DNA of 45,895 bases from Pseudomonadales bacterium (GTDB lineage: Bacteria; Pseudomonadota; Gammaproteobacteria; Pseudomonadales; Azotimanducaceae): positions 1 through 45,895 of the forward strand of contig JAFMIA010000019.1 of the NCBI GenBank assembly GCA_017854255.1, read 5' to 3'. Below the pieces are notes generated by a model that saw nothing but the letters and a program-made list of their open reading frames with translations, was not told the DNA's origin and searched no databases. Within the stretch, counting starts at the first letter, position 1, and every line of letters begins with the position of its first letter. This document shows, piece after piece, positions 31,757 through 40,080 of the stretch. A program made the translations under genes and the position numbers.

Positions 31757-32860
31757 ATGACCAATCCACTTCGCTATGGCCTGCTCGGCGCAGGTATGAT
31801 GGGCCGGGAGCACCTCCGGAACTTGGCATTGCTCGAAGACGTAAAGGTCGTTGCCATCTGTGAGCCTAATCCCGGCATGTTGAACAAGGCCCGCGCGTTG
31901 GCCCCCGATGCGGTTTTTGTTGCGGACTTGCCAGCCTTGCTTGACCAGCGGCTTGATGCGCTGGTCATTGCGACGCCGAATTTTACCCATTGTGATCAAT
32001 TACTGACCGTGCTGGCGGCGTGTCAGGTTCCGGTGCTGATTGAAAAACCCTTGGTGACCACAGAAGTTGATGTGACGCGATTACGACGGGCACTTGCTGA
32101 TAGAGCCTCGCTTGTTTGGGTTGGGATGGAGTATCGCTTTATGCCGGCGTTGGCTGCCTTCGATGCAAAGGGGGCAACCGTGGGTCAACGCAGGATGCTG
32201 AGTATTCGAGAGCACCGTTACCCGTTCTTAAAGAAGGTCGACGATTGGAATCGTTTTAACCGGTATTCCGGCGGCACCTTTGTTGAAAAATGTTGTCATT
32301 TCTTTGACCTCATGCGGTTGTTTCTCAAGGCTGAGCCCGTACGGGTCTTTGCTTCTGCCGCGCAAGACGTCAATCATCTTGCGGAGCGGTATGGCGGGGC
32401 GCAGCCGGATATTTGGGATAATGGCTATGTCATTATCGATTTTGATAATGGCTGCCGCGGGATGTTGGATCTTTGTATGTTTGCCGATGGGGTACGGTTC
32501 GAGCAAGAAATTTCATTGGTTGGGGACCTAGGCCGACTGGATTGCCAGATTCCCGGGCCTTTTCGGGTAGCGGGCGTGGCCCCTGAGCCGGCTCGTTTGG
32601 TCGTCTCGCCGCGTGCGCCCGCAGCGCCAGTAATTGAGAATATTATTGTGCCCAAAGCGGCAATGGATGCCGGCTCGCATCAAGGCGCGACATTTTTTCA
32701 ACATCAGGCGTTTGTCGCTGCTGTGCGCAGTGGTAAGCCGGCCGCGGTCTCAGCAGACGATGGTCTCATGGCAGTGCTGATGGGCCTTGCAGCCCAAGCG
32801 TCCGCAACGACGGGCCAGGCGGTGGAAATTGATGCTCAGAATTTTAGGCTGCTTCGATGA
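31757..32860 (+). CDS. Gfo/Idh/MocA-family NAD(P)-dependent oxidoreductase
   Basis: A 367-residue two-domain dehydrogenase. The Rossmann dinucleotide loop is GLLGAGMMGREH at residues 8-19 and EKPLVTTE near 95-102 provides the conserved lysine; the C-terminal half has the usual alpha/beta sheet domain with GGTFVEKCCHFFD containing the catalytic-type histidine. Enzymes of this group oxidise sugars, inositols or other hydroxyl compounds. The ATG follows GGAAG. It is coupled by ATGA to the TauD-type dioxygenase, suggesting consecutive or alternative steps on one substrate. I cannot name the substrate. Confidence 0.85.
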   Translation: MTNPLRYGLLGAGMMGREHLRNLALLEDVKVVAICEPNPGMLNKARALAPDAVFVADLPALLDQRLDALVIATPNFTHCDQLLTVLAACQVPVLIEKPLVTTEVDVTRLRRALADRASLVWVGMEYRFMPALAAFDAKGATVGQRRMLSIREHRYPFLKKVDDWNRFNRYSGGTFVEKCCHFFDLMRLFLKAEPVRVFASAAQDVNHLAERYGGAQPDIWDNGYVIIDFDNGCRGMLDLCMFADGVRFEQEISLVGDLGRLDCQIPGPFRVAGVAPEPARLVVSPRAPAAPVIENIIVPKAAMDAGSHQGATFFQHQAFVAAVRSGKPAAVSADDGLMAVLMGLAAQASATTGQAVEIDAQNFRLLR

Positions 32861-33843
32861 GGAATCCTCTTTTGATAGAAGCCGCCGATGCGGCCCAAGG
32901 GCGCAATGCGACGGGCGTCTTTCCAAAGATTTACGTGCCGAGCGAGCGGCGTGATGGGCCTGTTGGCGTCGAATATTTTCTAGAACATGGGGCTGCTCTG
33001 AAGCAGGAGCTCAAAGAAAAAGGTGCGCTGCTGTTTCGCGGCTGCGGCGTGAACAGCGCAGAGGACTTTGAGGCGGTCCTGGACGCCGTTCCCTTTGAGA
33101 ATATGCCTTATCTGGGCGGCGCCGCACCGAGGCGTCAGATTACGCACCGACGAATTATGACGGCCAATGAAAGCCCCCCGGATGAAAAAATACCGCTACA
33201 TCATGAAATGGCGCAAACCCGTCAACCGCCGGATTATATTTTTTTCTACTGCGATACCGCGCCGATATCCGGTGGCGCAACGACCTTGTTTGATTCTAGA
33301 GCAGCATTTGACCTACTTAATTTGGTTGATCAATCTTTGGCAGCGCAGTTAGAGACGCAAGGCGTGCGGTACACCCGGGTCATGCCGGCGGTCACGGATC
33401 CTGCCTCACCGATTGGTCGAAGCTGGCAGGAAACCTTTCTTGTTGAAACAAAACCTGAGGCAGAGCGGGTGATGCAAGGCCAAGGTCTGCGCTGGCAATG
33501 GCTTGACGGGGATGAACTGCGTACCGAATCGCCGGTTCTACCAGCGGTCCGGCTGGATCCGGTGAGTGGTCGAAAAACGTTTTTTAATTCAGTGATCGCG
33601 GCGTTTACGGGTTGGAATGATGCGCGTAACGTGGGCCATCGCGCGGTCCAACTCGGCGGCGGCGCGTATTTGCCGAGCGCGGTCTTTGAGCAGTTTTTGG
33701 ACAGGGCCGCGACCGAGGTGGTTAACGTTCCCTGGCAGGTCGGTGATATGTTGTGGCTCGATAATCGGCTGGTAATGCATGCGCGCCAGCCTTTCGAAGG
33801 GCCGCGTCAGATCTACACAGCCATAGCGCTTGAGTCAGGCTAA
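32857..33843 (+). CDS. TauD/TfdA-family Fe(II)/2-oxoglutarate dioxygenase with HxE motif
   Basis: A 328-residue dioxygenase. The N-terminal iron ligands are His115 and Glu117 in LHHEMAQT, i.e. H-x-E as in clavaminate synthase rather than the commoner H-x-D. The distal ligand is His308 in NRLVMHARQPF, followed by Arg317 in FEGPRQI for 2-oxoglutarate. It has ALLFRGCGV and SGGATTLFDSR, which are standard for the family. Substrates range from taurine to amino acids and carnitine-like compounds. It overlaps the Gfo/Idh/MocA gene by four bases and so belongs to the same operon. It converges with the phosphoesterase gene 16 bp away. Confidence 0.87.
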   Translation: MRNPLLIEAADAAQGRNATGVFPKIYVPSERRDGPVGVEYFLEHGAALKQELKEKGALLFRGCGVNSAEDFEAVLDAVPFENMPYLGGAAPRRQITHRRIMTANESPPDEKIPLHHEMAQTRQPPDYIFFYCDTAPISGGATTLFDSRAAFDLLNLVDQSLAAQLETQGVRYTRVMPAVTDPASPIGRSWQETFLVETKPEAERVMQGQGLRWQWLDGDELRTESPVLPAVRLDPVSGRKTFFNSVIAAFTGWNDARNVGHRAVQLGGGAYLPSAVFEQFLDRAATEVVNVPWQVGDMLWLDNRLVMHARQPFEGPRQIYTAIALESG

Positions 33844-33859
33844 CCCTTTAATAAGCGGG

Positions 33860-34591
33860 CTAGCTGGGTTCGCGCTTGAATAAGACCAGGGGCTCCCAGC
33901 CACCTTGAAAGCTTTGAGTGTCCTGCCATTCCGGCTGGGTTGGCACCTTGAGGGCTATGGCTGGCTGAACCCCTTGAGGCGTAAACTCAAAAGCCTGAAC
34001 AGATTTCTCATCGAGATCCAGTACGGAGAAGCCCGGCCAACGGTGTCCCGTTAGGGTCCCTGCATTGATTACGGTGAGTGTTTTGAAGGCCATGATCGTT
34101 CGAAAATGCAGATGACCATTGATCAGCCAGTCATGCTGTTCCGCTTTGATAATCCCATCAAGGGTAACACTGCGCTCGATGGGCATGGCGTCGGTGCCGG
34201 GCCAGGCTTTTCCTAAATCGCGGTCACCCATTCCGTGGCAGAGGAGTAAACGCTGGCCATGACAGTTAATTGATTCGGTCTTGTTTAGACGCTGTAGATA
34301 GTTAAGAGATTGGGCCGAAAGATCTGCCTTGTGATGCGCCATGGGCAGATGTCGAACCTTGTTTTCGAGTAGCCATCGATCATGGTTGCCCGCAACGGTT
34401 TTAACGCCATACGCCATCAAGAGCTCAATGCTCTGATTCGGGCAGCCGGGGCCATCGACGATGTCACCGGTACAGACAATGGTCTTGATGCCTGCTGAAT
34501 GAAGAAAAACAAGCGCTTGCTCGAGCCGCGTGTGCTCGCTATGAACGTCCCCGATTAAACCAATGAGGTGGGGCTTTACGGTTTCCTTCAT
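33860..34591 (-). CDS. Calcineurin-like metallophosphoesterase (YfcE-like)
   Basis: The full set of metallophosphoesterase motifs is present in order: GLIGDVHSEH, CTGDIVDGPG, AGNHDRW, LLCHGMGD and INGHLHFRT. The gene product therefore has two metal sites and hydrolyses a phosphoester or phosphodiester of unknown identity. The C-terminal 70 residues lie outside the usual core. The chosen ATG puts the first motif close to the N-terminus, as is typical; a start 14 codons earlier (34633) is also open and neither has a clear ribosome site. It follows the DUF5916 gene on the minus strand after a hairpin and could be read through at low level. Confidence 0.8.
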   Translation of the reverse strand: MKETVKPHLIGLIGDVHSEHTRLEQALVFLHSAGIKTIVCTGDIVDGPGCPNQSIELLMAYGVKTVAGNHDRWLLENKVRHLPMAHHKADLSAQSLNYLQRLNKTESINCHGQRLLLCHGMGDRDLGKAWPGTDAMPIERSVTLDGIIKAEQHDWLINGHLHFRTIMAFKTLTVINAGTLTGHRWPGFSVLDLDEKSVQAFEFTPQGVQPAIALKVPTQPEWQDTQSFQGGWEPLVLFKREPS

Positions 34592-34649
34592 GTGCAGATC
34601 AAATTTCCGTTTAAGTCCGTTACGAGGGTTCATCGGTTATCGGCCACCT

Positions 34650-34669
34650 TGGCCCGTTTGACAGGGCCA
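34650..34669. terminator. Intercistronic hairpin between two minus-strand genes
   Basis: TGGCCC and GGGCCA form a 6-bp stem with an 8-nt loop, extendable with a bulge to eight pairs. It lies between the end of the DUF5916 gene and the phosphoesterase start. No T-run follows on either strand, so it may attenuate or stabilise rather than terminate. Confidence 0.35.
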
Positions 34670-34689
34670 GGTTGTCTTTCTGCGCCGAT

Positions 34690-37110
34690 TTAATTACCAA
34701 AACGGTATCGAATTTTTACAACCAATGAATCGACGAGGGCCTGCTCCCACGCCTCAGATAACTGGTTTGAGAAGCTCGAGCGGACATTACTCGGTAGATC
34801 TGAGCCGCGGGTATAAACCACAAACAAATCAGACAGGGGTGCAATTTCCCAACGGTATCGTGCCTGGAAGGATAATCGGCTTATTGAGAAATCTCGTCGG
34901 GGCCCAGCACTGGCGCCATCCGGGGCTAACTGGCCACCGGTCGCTGGTAAGCGCCAACGATCGCGTTCAAACGCTTTAATACCGACCCATTGCAGGCTCA
35001 GGCGGGCTTGCTGACTGGCGGTGAGGAAGTAAGACACCTCCAGTTTGGGCCGTAGACTCTCTGAATGAAATCGGGTGAAATCAGAGCCCGCATCGTGGAG
35101 CAGCCAGCCAGAACGCGTTTCGTATTTAAAATCAAGCGAGGTCGAGAGTCGGTCGGTCGGTTGATAGGATATGTCGAGGCTCAGCGACCGGTTTTGACCG
35201 CCAATGTCCTCCTGCCGCATGTTGGCCCTTAAACGATAGCTGAAGGGTTTCGCACTGTCGCTACTGTAATTGATCCCGGTTTGGACCCGGTCTTGTAACC
35301 GATAAGCGCCATTGCCGTCACTGTTACGGTCTTCCCACCGTTTCGGGTAAAAGTCGAGTTTGAGTTCTAGTTGTGTGTTGTTAAAGAAACGAAGTTCTTG
35401 GGCGCCAGAGAAACCAAGGCGGGTTTGCTGTCCGGCGAAATTCCATTGCTGCGTCACGACAAGATCGGTTTCTCGGCCTTTAAGCCGTTTTAGATCCGAT
35501 TGAACGCGTTCAAAACGATATCGATAGCCCTTAACATCATTTCTTTGTAAGAAGCCGAAATCACTGATGTCGAGGTTTCGATCAAAGTAATCCAGCGTGA
35601 GTTTATGTTGCACGCCCTGCTGGGGCCGAAAGACGATATCGGCAAAGGCGCCATGGCCGGCCTCAATTGCGGTATCACTGTGCAAAGTTTGGACGTCGAC
35701 GACGAGTTTGCCGCTTTGGCTCAGATGATGCAGGTCGACGCCAAGCGTCTGCGCGGTTTGGTCTTTGTGACCGACCTCTGTCACCAAGAGCCCGATCGCA
35801 TTTCGACCCGAACCCTGTGTGTTTTCATAGAGCACTCTGGCCGCGGTGAAATCTCGGCCAAATTGGGTTTGACGAACGGTATTGCCATCTTTTAGACCGA
35901 TCAACTCAGTGTCGTCCTCAAGGGCAACTAACAATCCATAACGTAGTGAGCCAGTCTGGCCGGTTACTTTTGTTGCCGCGATTAACTCGCTGGGTTGATT
36001 GGCCTCGGTCTGCGACAACTCGATCGACGTATCGGTGAGCGCTCTTGGCGGCGCGCCGATTCGCCGGGTATTGATTAGGGTCGTAGGCGTCCCGCCAGAA
36101 CGAAAGCCTGGGTTTGCTCGGGGCGAGGTTGTGAATATCTCTTGCCCCTCCAAAAAGAACGGGCGCTTTTCAGGGAAAAACGTCTCGTAGCTGGTGAGAT
36201 TCACGACAACATTGTCGGACTCAACATTGCCGAAGTCGGGATTAAAGGAGCCCGTAACCTGAAAGGCCGTGGTGGGCCGCCAAAATAGATCAAACCCGGC
36301 TTTTTGGGTGGCGCGATCGCCGACCGCATCGAGACTCGACGAGACATAAGGGTAGAAGGTGAGTTGCTGCTTGGGATTGATGCCTTTAATCTTCGTTTTG
36401 GGGAAACGGGATAGAAATCGGTTTTGGGTTCTTGGGAGCCCAGGGTAGGCCCAGTCTTCATCGATGCTTGCCGCCGCGCGCTGAATATAGATGCCAATGT
36501 CTCGGTCGCCTGATTCGCTGGCGGGCAGTGTCATCATAGACCAGGGAAGCATCATCTCGACGCTCCAGCCTGTCTCGGTTCGCTGACTGGCGCCGCGCCA
36601 GGGGCCATCCCAATTGCTGGAATATTGCCGCTCTGGCAGGATGGTGCCATCCATTAACGAGCCGCCCAGATTGACAGCGAACCAGTAGGCGTAAAGCCCG
36701 GTGCCGGAAGTATCGATCGAGAGAGATATCCGATCTCTGTTAACAAATTGGTCACGAGCGCTCAGACGTTCAATAAGGGTTTCTGGGGGCTGAATCATCA
36801 GGGCCGAAAAATACAGGCCACGCTCGGTATAAAACATCTTAATGTTTGTTTTGAGTGGTGCATCGGCCAGCGTGTCGGGGGAGATCACTTTAAAGCCAGA
36901 AAAAGCCTTGATGTTTTGCCAGGCGGGCTCATCGATGACGCCATCAATGATGATGCGGGTGTCGAGTTCGGTGCGCATTGGCAAGGCATCGGGCAAGCCG
37001 CTTGCCTGCAGGGTGCTGCTGAAGCCTGCGCAAAACGCCGCTAAACCGATGCCGATCAGCCAGGCTCGGATAAGCGATGTCCGCTCAACAGTTAAGGGGT
37101 TTCTTGTCAT
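34690..37110 (-). CDS. Outer-membrane protein with CBM9-like domain and DUF5916 barrel
   Basis: An 806-residue exported protein. A signal peptide spans about residues 1-36 (LIGIGLAAFCAGFSSTLQA). Residues about 45-230 resemble the carbohydrate-binding family 9-like domain (IDGVIDEPAWQNIKAFSGF, FYTERGLYFSALM). From about residue 235 to the end, alternating hydrophobic strands and the phrase ESDNVVVNLTSYETFFPEKRPFFLEG match the DUF5916 family of Gram-negative surface proteins. It is likely an outer-membrane beta-barrel that binds or imports a polymer or peptide; its real role is unknown. The final residues YRFGN do not end in the Phe usual for autonomous barrels. Confidence 0.85.
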   Translation of the reverse strand: MTRNPLTVERTSLIRAWLIGIGLAAFCAGFSSTLQASGLPDALPMRTELDTRIIIDGVIDEPAWQNIKAFSGFKVISPDTLADAPLKTNIKMFYTERGLYFSALMIQPPETLIERLSARDQFVNRDRISLSIDTSGTGLYAYWFAVNLGGSLMDGTILPERQYSSNWDGPWRGASQRTETGWSVEMMLPWSMMTLPASESGDRDIGIYIQRAAASIDEDWAYPGLPRTQNRFLSRFPKTKIKGINPKQQLTFYPYVSSSLDAVGDRATQKAGFDLFWRPTTAFQVTGSFNPDFGNVESDNVVVNLTSYETFFPEKRPFFLEGQEIFTTSPRANPGFRSGGTPTTLINTRRIGAPPRALTDTSIELSQTEANQPSELIAATKVTGQTGSLRYGLLVALEDDTELIGLKDGNTVRQTQFGRDFTAARVLYENTQGSGRNAIGLLVTEVGHKDQTAQTLGVDLHHLSQSGKLVVDVQTLHSDTAIEAGHGAFADIVFRPQQGVQHKLTLDYFDRNLDISDFGFLQRNDVKGYRYRFERVQSDLKRLKGRETDLVVTQQWNFAGQQTRLGFSGAQELRFFNNTQLELKLDFYPKRWEDRNSDGNGAYRLQDRVQTGINYSSDSAKPFSYRLRANMRQEDIGGQNRSLSLDISYQPTDRLSTSLDFKYETRSGWLLHDAGSDFTRFHSESLRPKLEVSYFLTASQQARLSLQWVGIKAFERDRWRLPATGGQLAPDGASAGPRRDFSISRLSFQARYRWEIAPLSDLFVVYTRGSDLPSNVRSSFSNQLSEAWEQALVDSLVVKIRYRFGN

Positions 37111-37256
37111 GCGTTTAAGAACTCTCGATGGTCGCCCGAGGTCGTTTAGAGCGATTTTATTGACTGTGTACGCGGCGACATAGGGTATGGCGCAGTCGCG
37201 GGATAATACAGGATGTGCGTCGAGCTTGCGAATGTTGGCATGGATCGCAATGGGTC

Positions 37257-37285
37257 GTGCGCGGCGCCGTAACCGCGCACCTTTT
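37257..37285 (+). terminator. Orphan terminator-like hairpin
   Basis: GTGCGCGG and CCGCGCAC form a perfect 8-bp stem with an 8-nt loop, followed by CTTTTAA. It is not at the end of any plus-strand gene, so it may end a small RNA, a short upstream transcript, or antisense to the DUF5916 leader. Confidence 0.45.
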
Positions 37286-37450
37286 AACGCCGCCGATACG
37301 CTAAGTATTGGTCGGGCAGGGTCAGCATCAATCCCTCTGGCGTAAGTCGGATTAGGTCGGTATGGTATTGGCTAGCCGGTCCCAATATCGTGCCGCAGCT
37401 TTAGGGGTTGTTTTGAGCAGAGTCAAAAACGCGCCTTATTTGTGAATAAC

Positions 37451-37464
37451 CTGATCTAGGTCAG
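37451..37464. promoter_or_regulatory. Operator-like palindrome upstream of enoyl-CoA hydratase
   Basis: CTGATCTAGGTCAG is palindromic except for one mismatched pair. Its place 55-68 bases before the ATG suits a TetR- or GntR-type repressor site of a fatty-acid gene. Confidence 0.35.
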
Positions 37465-37475
37465 CGATTTAAACC

Positions 37476-37492
37476 CTAAGCAAGATGCTTAG
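37476..37492. promoter_or_regulatory. 17-bp perfect palindrome before the hydratase ribosome site
   Basis: CTAAGCA-AGA-TGCTTAG has 7-bp perfect arms. It lies just upstream of AAGGAG and could be a repressor operator or a hairpin in the leader. Confidence 0.4.
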
Positions 37493-37518
37493 CCACCGAA
37501 AAAAAAGGAGCATTAGCG

Positions 37519-38337
37519 ATGACACTGTCCGCATCTACAACACCAGAATTATTGGTCGAACAACGAGGCAGAATCGCCATCATCACGTTGAACCGTCCAG
37601 AGCGATACAACGCCATTAGTCGCGATATGCTAAGTGAATTATCGGCAAAAGTGGTTGAAGCGAATAAGGATCCCGAAATCCGATGCATTGTTCTGACCGG
37701 TGCGGGGAAGGGATTCTGTGCCGGGCTCGATCTGATTGGCGTTGGTGAGGGCAATATTGGCGGCGGTGCTAAAGACGGCAATCGGCCCGCGCGACAATTA
37801 TTCGATTTGCGAGACGCGCCCATCAATGTGATGTGGAACATTGATACGCCCATTATCTGCGCCTTAAATGGACCTGCCGCCGGCTATGGGATGGATGTTG
37901 CGCTGTTGTGTGACATGAGAATTGCCTCGGAGACGGCCAAGATGGCGGCTGTGACGGCGAAGCGCAATGTGGTGCCTGAAAGCGGTGGTACCTGGCTGCT
38001 GCCACGTCTAATCGGTTGGGGTAAAGCCGCCGAACTCTACTATCGAGCTCGTACGGTGGATGCTGAAGAATGCTTGTCGATGGGCTTGATTAATACCATT
38101 GTGCCGGCGGAAGACTTGATGGCAACCGCTATGCAGTGGGCCGAGGAGATCGCGGATAATGCACCGCTAGCGGTGCAGACGACCAAGCGCATGATGCGGA
38201 TGGGGCTGGAGGAATCCTACGACACGGCCGTCGATCACCTGATGGTGCACTTAGGCGGAATGTTCCAAAGTGAAGACTTCAAAGAAGGGGTCCAAGCGTT
38301 TTTAGAAAAACGAAAGCCAGAATTCACAGGGCGATAA
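37519..38337 (+). CDS. Enoyl-CoA hydratase/isomerase (crotonase) family protein
   Basis: A 272-residue crotonase-fold protein. The first oxyanion strand is TGAGKGFCAGLDL (near residues 67-79), the second NGPAAGYGMDVALLCD, and the catalytic region is RNVVPESGGTWLLPRLIG with a glutamate at the position used by hydratases. The C-terminal AVQTTKRMMRMGLEES is usual. It would hydrate or isomerise an enoyl-CoA in beta-oxidation or in breakdown of aromatic acids. The ATG follows AAGGAG. It is a single-gene transcript between two operator-like palindromes and a long convergent hairpin. Confidence 0.9.
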   Translation: MTLSASTTPELLVEQRGRIAIITLNRPERYNAISRDMLSELSAKVVEANKDPEIRCIVLTGAGKGFCAGLDLIGVGEGNIGGGAKDGNRPARQLFDLRDAPINVMWNIDTPIICALNGPAAGYGMDVALLCDMRIASETAKMAAVTAKRNVVPESGGTWLLPRLIGWGKAAELYYRARTVDAEECLSMGLINTIVPAEDLMATAMQWAEEIADNAPLAVQTTKRMMRMGLEESYDTAVDHLMVHLGGMFQSEDFKEGVQAFLEKRKPEFTGR

Positions 38338-38340
38338 AGT

Positions 38341-38379
38341 GCACGGCTGCTGCGAGCGTTTAGCTTGCAGCAGCCGTGT
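38341..38379. terminator. Long bidirectional hairpin between convergent genes
   Basis: Twelve perfect base pairs CACGGCTGCTGC/GCAGCAGCCGTG continue through a G-T wobble into AGC/GCT around a GTTTA loop. It lies between the convergent hydratase and aldehyde dehydrogenase genes. The T-run is short on the minus side (CTTTAT) and absent on the plus side. Confidence 0.7.
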
Positions 38380-38385
38380 GGGTCA

Positions 38386-39798
38386 TCAGGAGGCCGCTTG
38401 CTTTTTCTTGTAGGGCGGCCCCATTTTTGCCATTAATTTTGAAATGCTGGCGGTTTGCTTATAAACCGACTTGGCATGGCTGAAGGTTTTGAAGCCCTCG
38501 ATGCCATGGTATGAACCCATGCCACTTGGGCCAACACCACCAAACGGTAATTCTTCCTGAGCGATATGCATAATCACATCATTCAGGGTCACGCCGCCTG
38601 AGGTCGTTTGATCGAGTACGCGCCGGGTTTCCTGCTGGTCGTGACCAAAGTAATACAGGCCAAGTGGCCGGTCGTGATCATTCACGTAATCGATGGTCTC
38701 ACTGACATCTTGATAGGTTTTAACGGGGAGCAATGGCCCGAAAATTTCTTCCTGCATACACAGCATGTCGTCGGTGGGGTTGAGCACAAGGGTTGGGGGA
38801 ATCCGGTGATGCTCTTGTTGGCTGAAATCCTCATTGGCAGGATTAATCGCAACAATCTCAGCCCCCTTCGCCTCGGCATCGGTCAGATAATTTTGAAGCC
38901 GGTCGTAGTGACGTTCATTAACGATTGAGGTGTAATCCTCGTTGTCTTTCAGATTAGGGTACATCTCGGTAACCGCCGTTCTCGCGGCTTCGACAAACTC
39001 GTCGCGGTCTTCCTCTGGCACCATCACATAGTCCGGGGCAAGACAGATCTGGCCTGCATTCATCGTATTACCCGTCATGACATTTCGAGCGGCCAACTTG
39101 ATGTCCGCCGAGCGACCGATAATGACGGGTGACTTACCACCGAGTTCCAAAGTCAGGGGTACGAGGTTCTCAGCGGCCGATCGCATGACGTGCTTGGCCA
39201 CGCTCGTTGCGCCCGTGAATAATAGGTGATCAAAAGCGAGCTCGCTGAACGCTTGACCAACGTCAGGACCACCCGTAAAGACCGCCATTTCGTCTGGATC
39301 AAAACGGCTTTCAATGAGGCTTTTCATGAGCGCTGATGTTTCAGGCGAGTATTCAGAAGGTTTGATCATCGTTCGATTGCCGGCGGCTAAAATACCAGCA
39401 AGGGGCGCAAAGGTCAGTTGCACTGGAAAGTTCCAAGGGCTAATACAGCCGACGACCCCTAGGGGTTGGAATTCGATTCGAGAGCGCCCGCCAAGGAGAT
39501 TGAGCGGAAACATCGTGCCGCGTTTTTCTGCCTTCATCCAAGTCTTAACCTGTTTGATGGCATTTTTAAGTGGACTGATGGCGCCATCGATATCCGCCAT
39601 TTTAGATTGATCTAGGCTGCGGTGACCAAAATCCCGGCGCATCGCATCACACAACGCATCGCCATTGCTTTCAAGAATCGCAATACTGCGTTTTAGTCGA
39701 TCGATCCGGAGTTCTGCACTGACGTGACCGCCCGCGATTTGCGCGGCCTTTTGCGACTTAAGCCGTAATTGCATGTCGTTGATGACGTCTGTTGTCAT
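38386..39798 (-). CDS. Coniferyl aldehyde dehydrogenase-type NAD(P)-dependent aldehyde dehydrogenase
   Basis: A 470-residue aldehyde dehydrogenase. The cofactor and catalytic landmarks are GCISPWNFP (118-126), FTGATSVAKHVM (194-205), LELGGKSP with Glu218, and NAGQICLAP with nucleophile Cys252. The short class-3-like length and the sequence EELPFGGVGPSGMGSYHGIEGF match coniferyl-aldehyde dehydrogenases and membrane fatty-aldehyde dehydrogenases. It would oxidise an aromatic or aliphatic aldehyde to the acid that enters CoA metabolism. The last residues (MGPPYKKKQAAS) form a basic tail that may contact membrane. No ferulate-pathway partner is adjacent. Confidence 0.9.
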   Translation of the reverse strand: MTTDVINDMQLRLKSQKAAQIAGGHVSAELRIDRLKRSIAILESNGDALCDAMRRDFGHRSLDQSKMADIDGAISPLKNAIKQVKTWMKAEKRGTMFPLNLLGGRSRIEFQPLGVVGCISPWNFPVQLTFAPLAGILAAGNRTMIKPSEYSPETSALMKSLIESRFDPDEMAVFTGGPDVGQAFSELAFDHLLFTGATSVAKHVMRSAAENLVPLTLELGGKSPVIIGRSADIKLAARNVMTGNTMNAGQICLAPDYVMVPEEDRDEFVEAARTAVTEMYPNLKDNEDYTSIVNERHYDRLQNYLTDAEAKGAEIVAINPANEDFSQQEHHRIPPTLVLNPTDDMLCMQEEIFGPLLPVKTYQDVSETIDYVNDHDRPLGLYYFGHDQQETRRVLDQTTSGGVTLNDVIMHIAQEELPFGGVGPSGMGSYHGIEGFKTFSHAKSVYKQTASISKLMAKMGPPYKKKQAAS

Positions 39799-40080
39799 GT
39801 GTGTGTTCCCTTTATTTGACGTTTTATTTTAATTTATGAAGTGGTCCGTATTGGTTCCGGCATGCATCTTTGGATCTTTATCGGTGCAATACCTGTTTTA
39901 TCACGACCAACGACGGTATGGGTTTGTTCTTTATTATGTAGGAGTCGCCAAGGCACTTGCAAACCGGCGTAATGGCCTGCCCAGCATAGGCCTTCGTCAC
40001 AATTTAGATCGATCGCACAAGGGATTGTTAATGTCAGGCGGGGCAACCGTCTTGATCCCAGCGGTCATTTGATCAAGTGA

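Larger units (their letters stand above)
37111..37518. other. Divergent intergenic region with orphan hairpin and operator-like palindromes
   Basis: The 408 bases separate the DUF5916 gene and the enoyl-CoA hydratase gene. They hold TTGACT at 37160-37165 (a good -35 without a clear -10), the terminator-like hairpin at 37257-37285, and two operator-like palindromes close to the hydratase ribosome site. I see no protein gene. Confidence 0.5.

Noticed and set aside
39836-40072. Plus-strand 78-codon frame, and a minus-strand 70-codon frame over the same gap
   Set aside because: Neither has a ribosome site, both overlap each other, and neither resembles a family I know; treated as non-coding spacer between two minus-strand genes.
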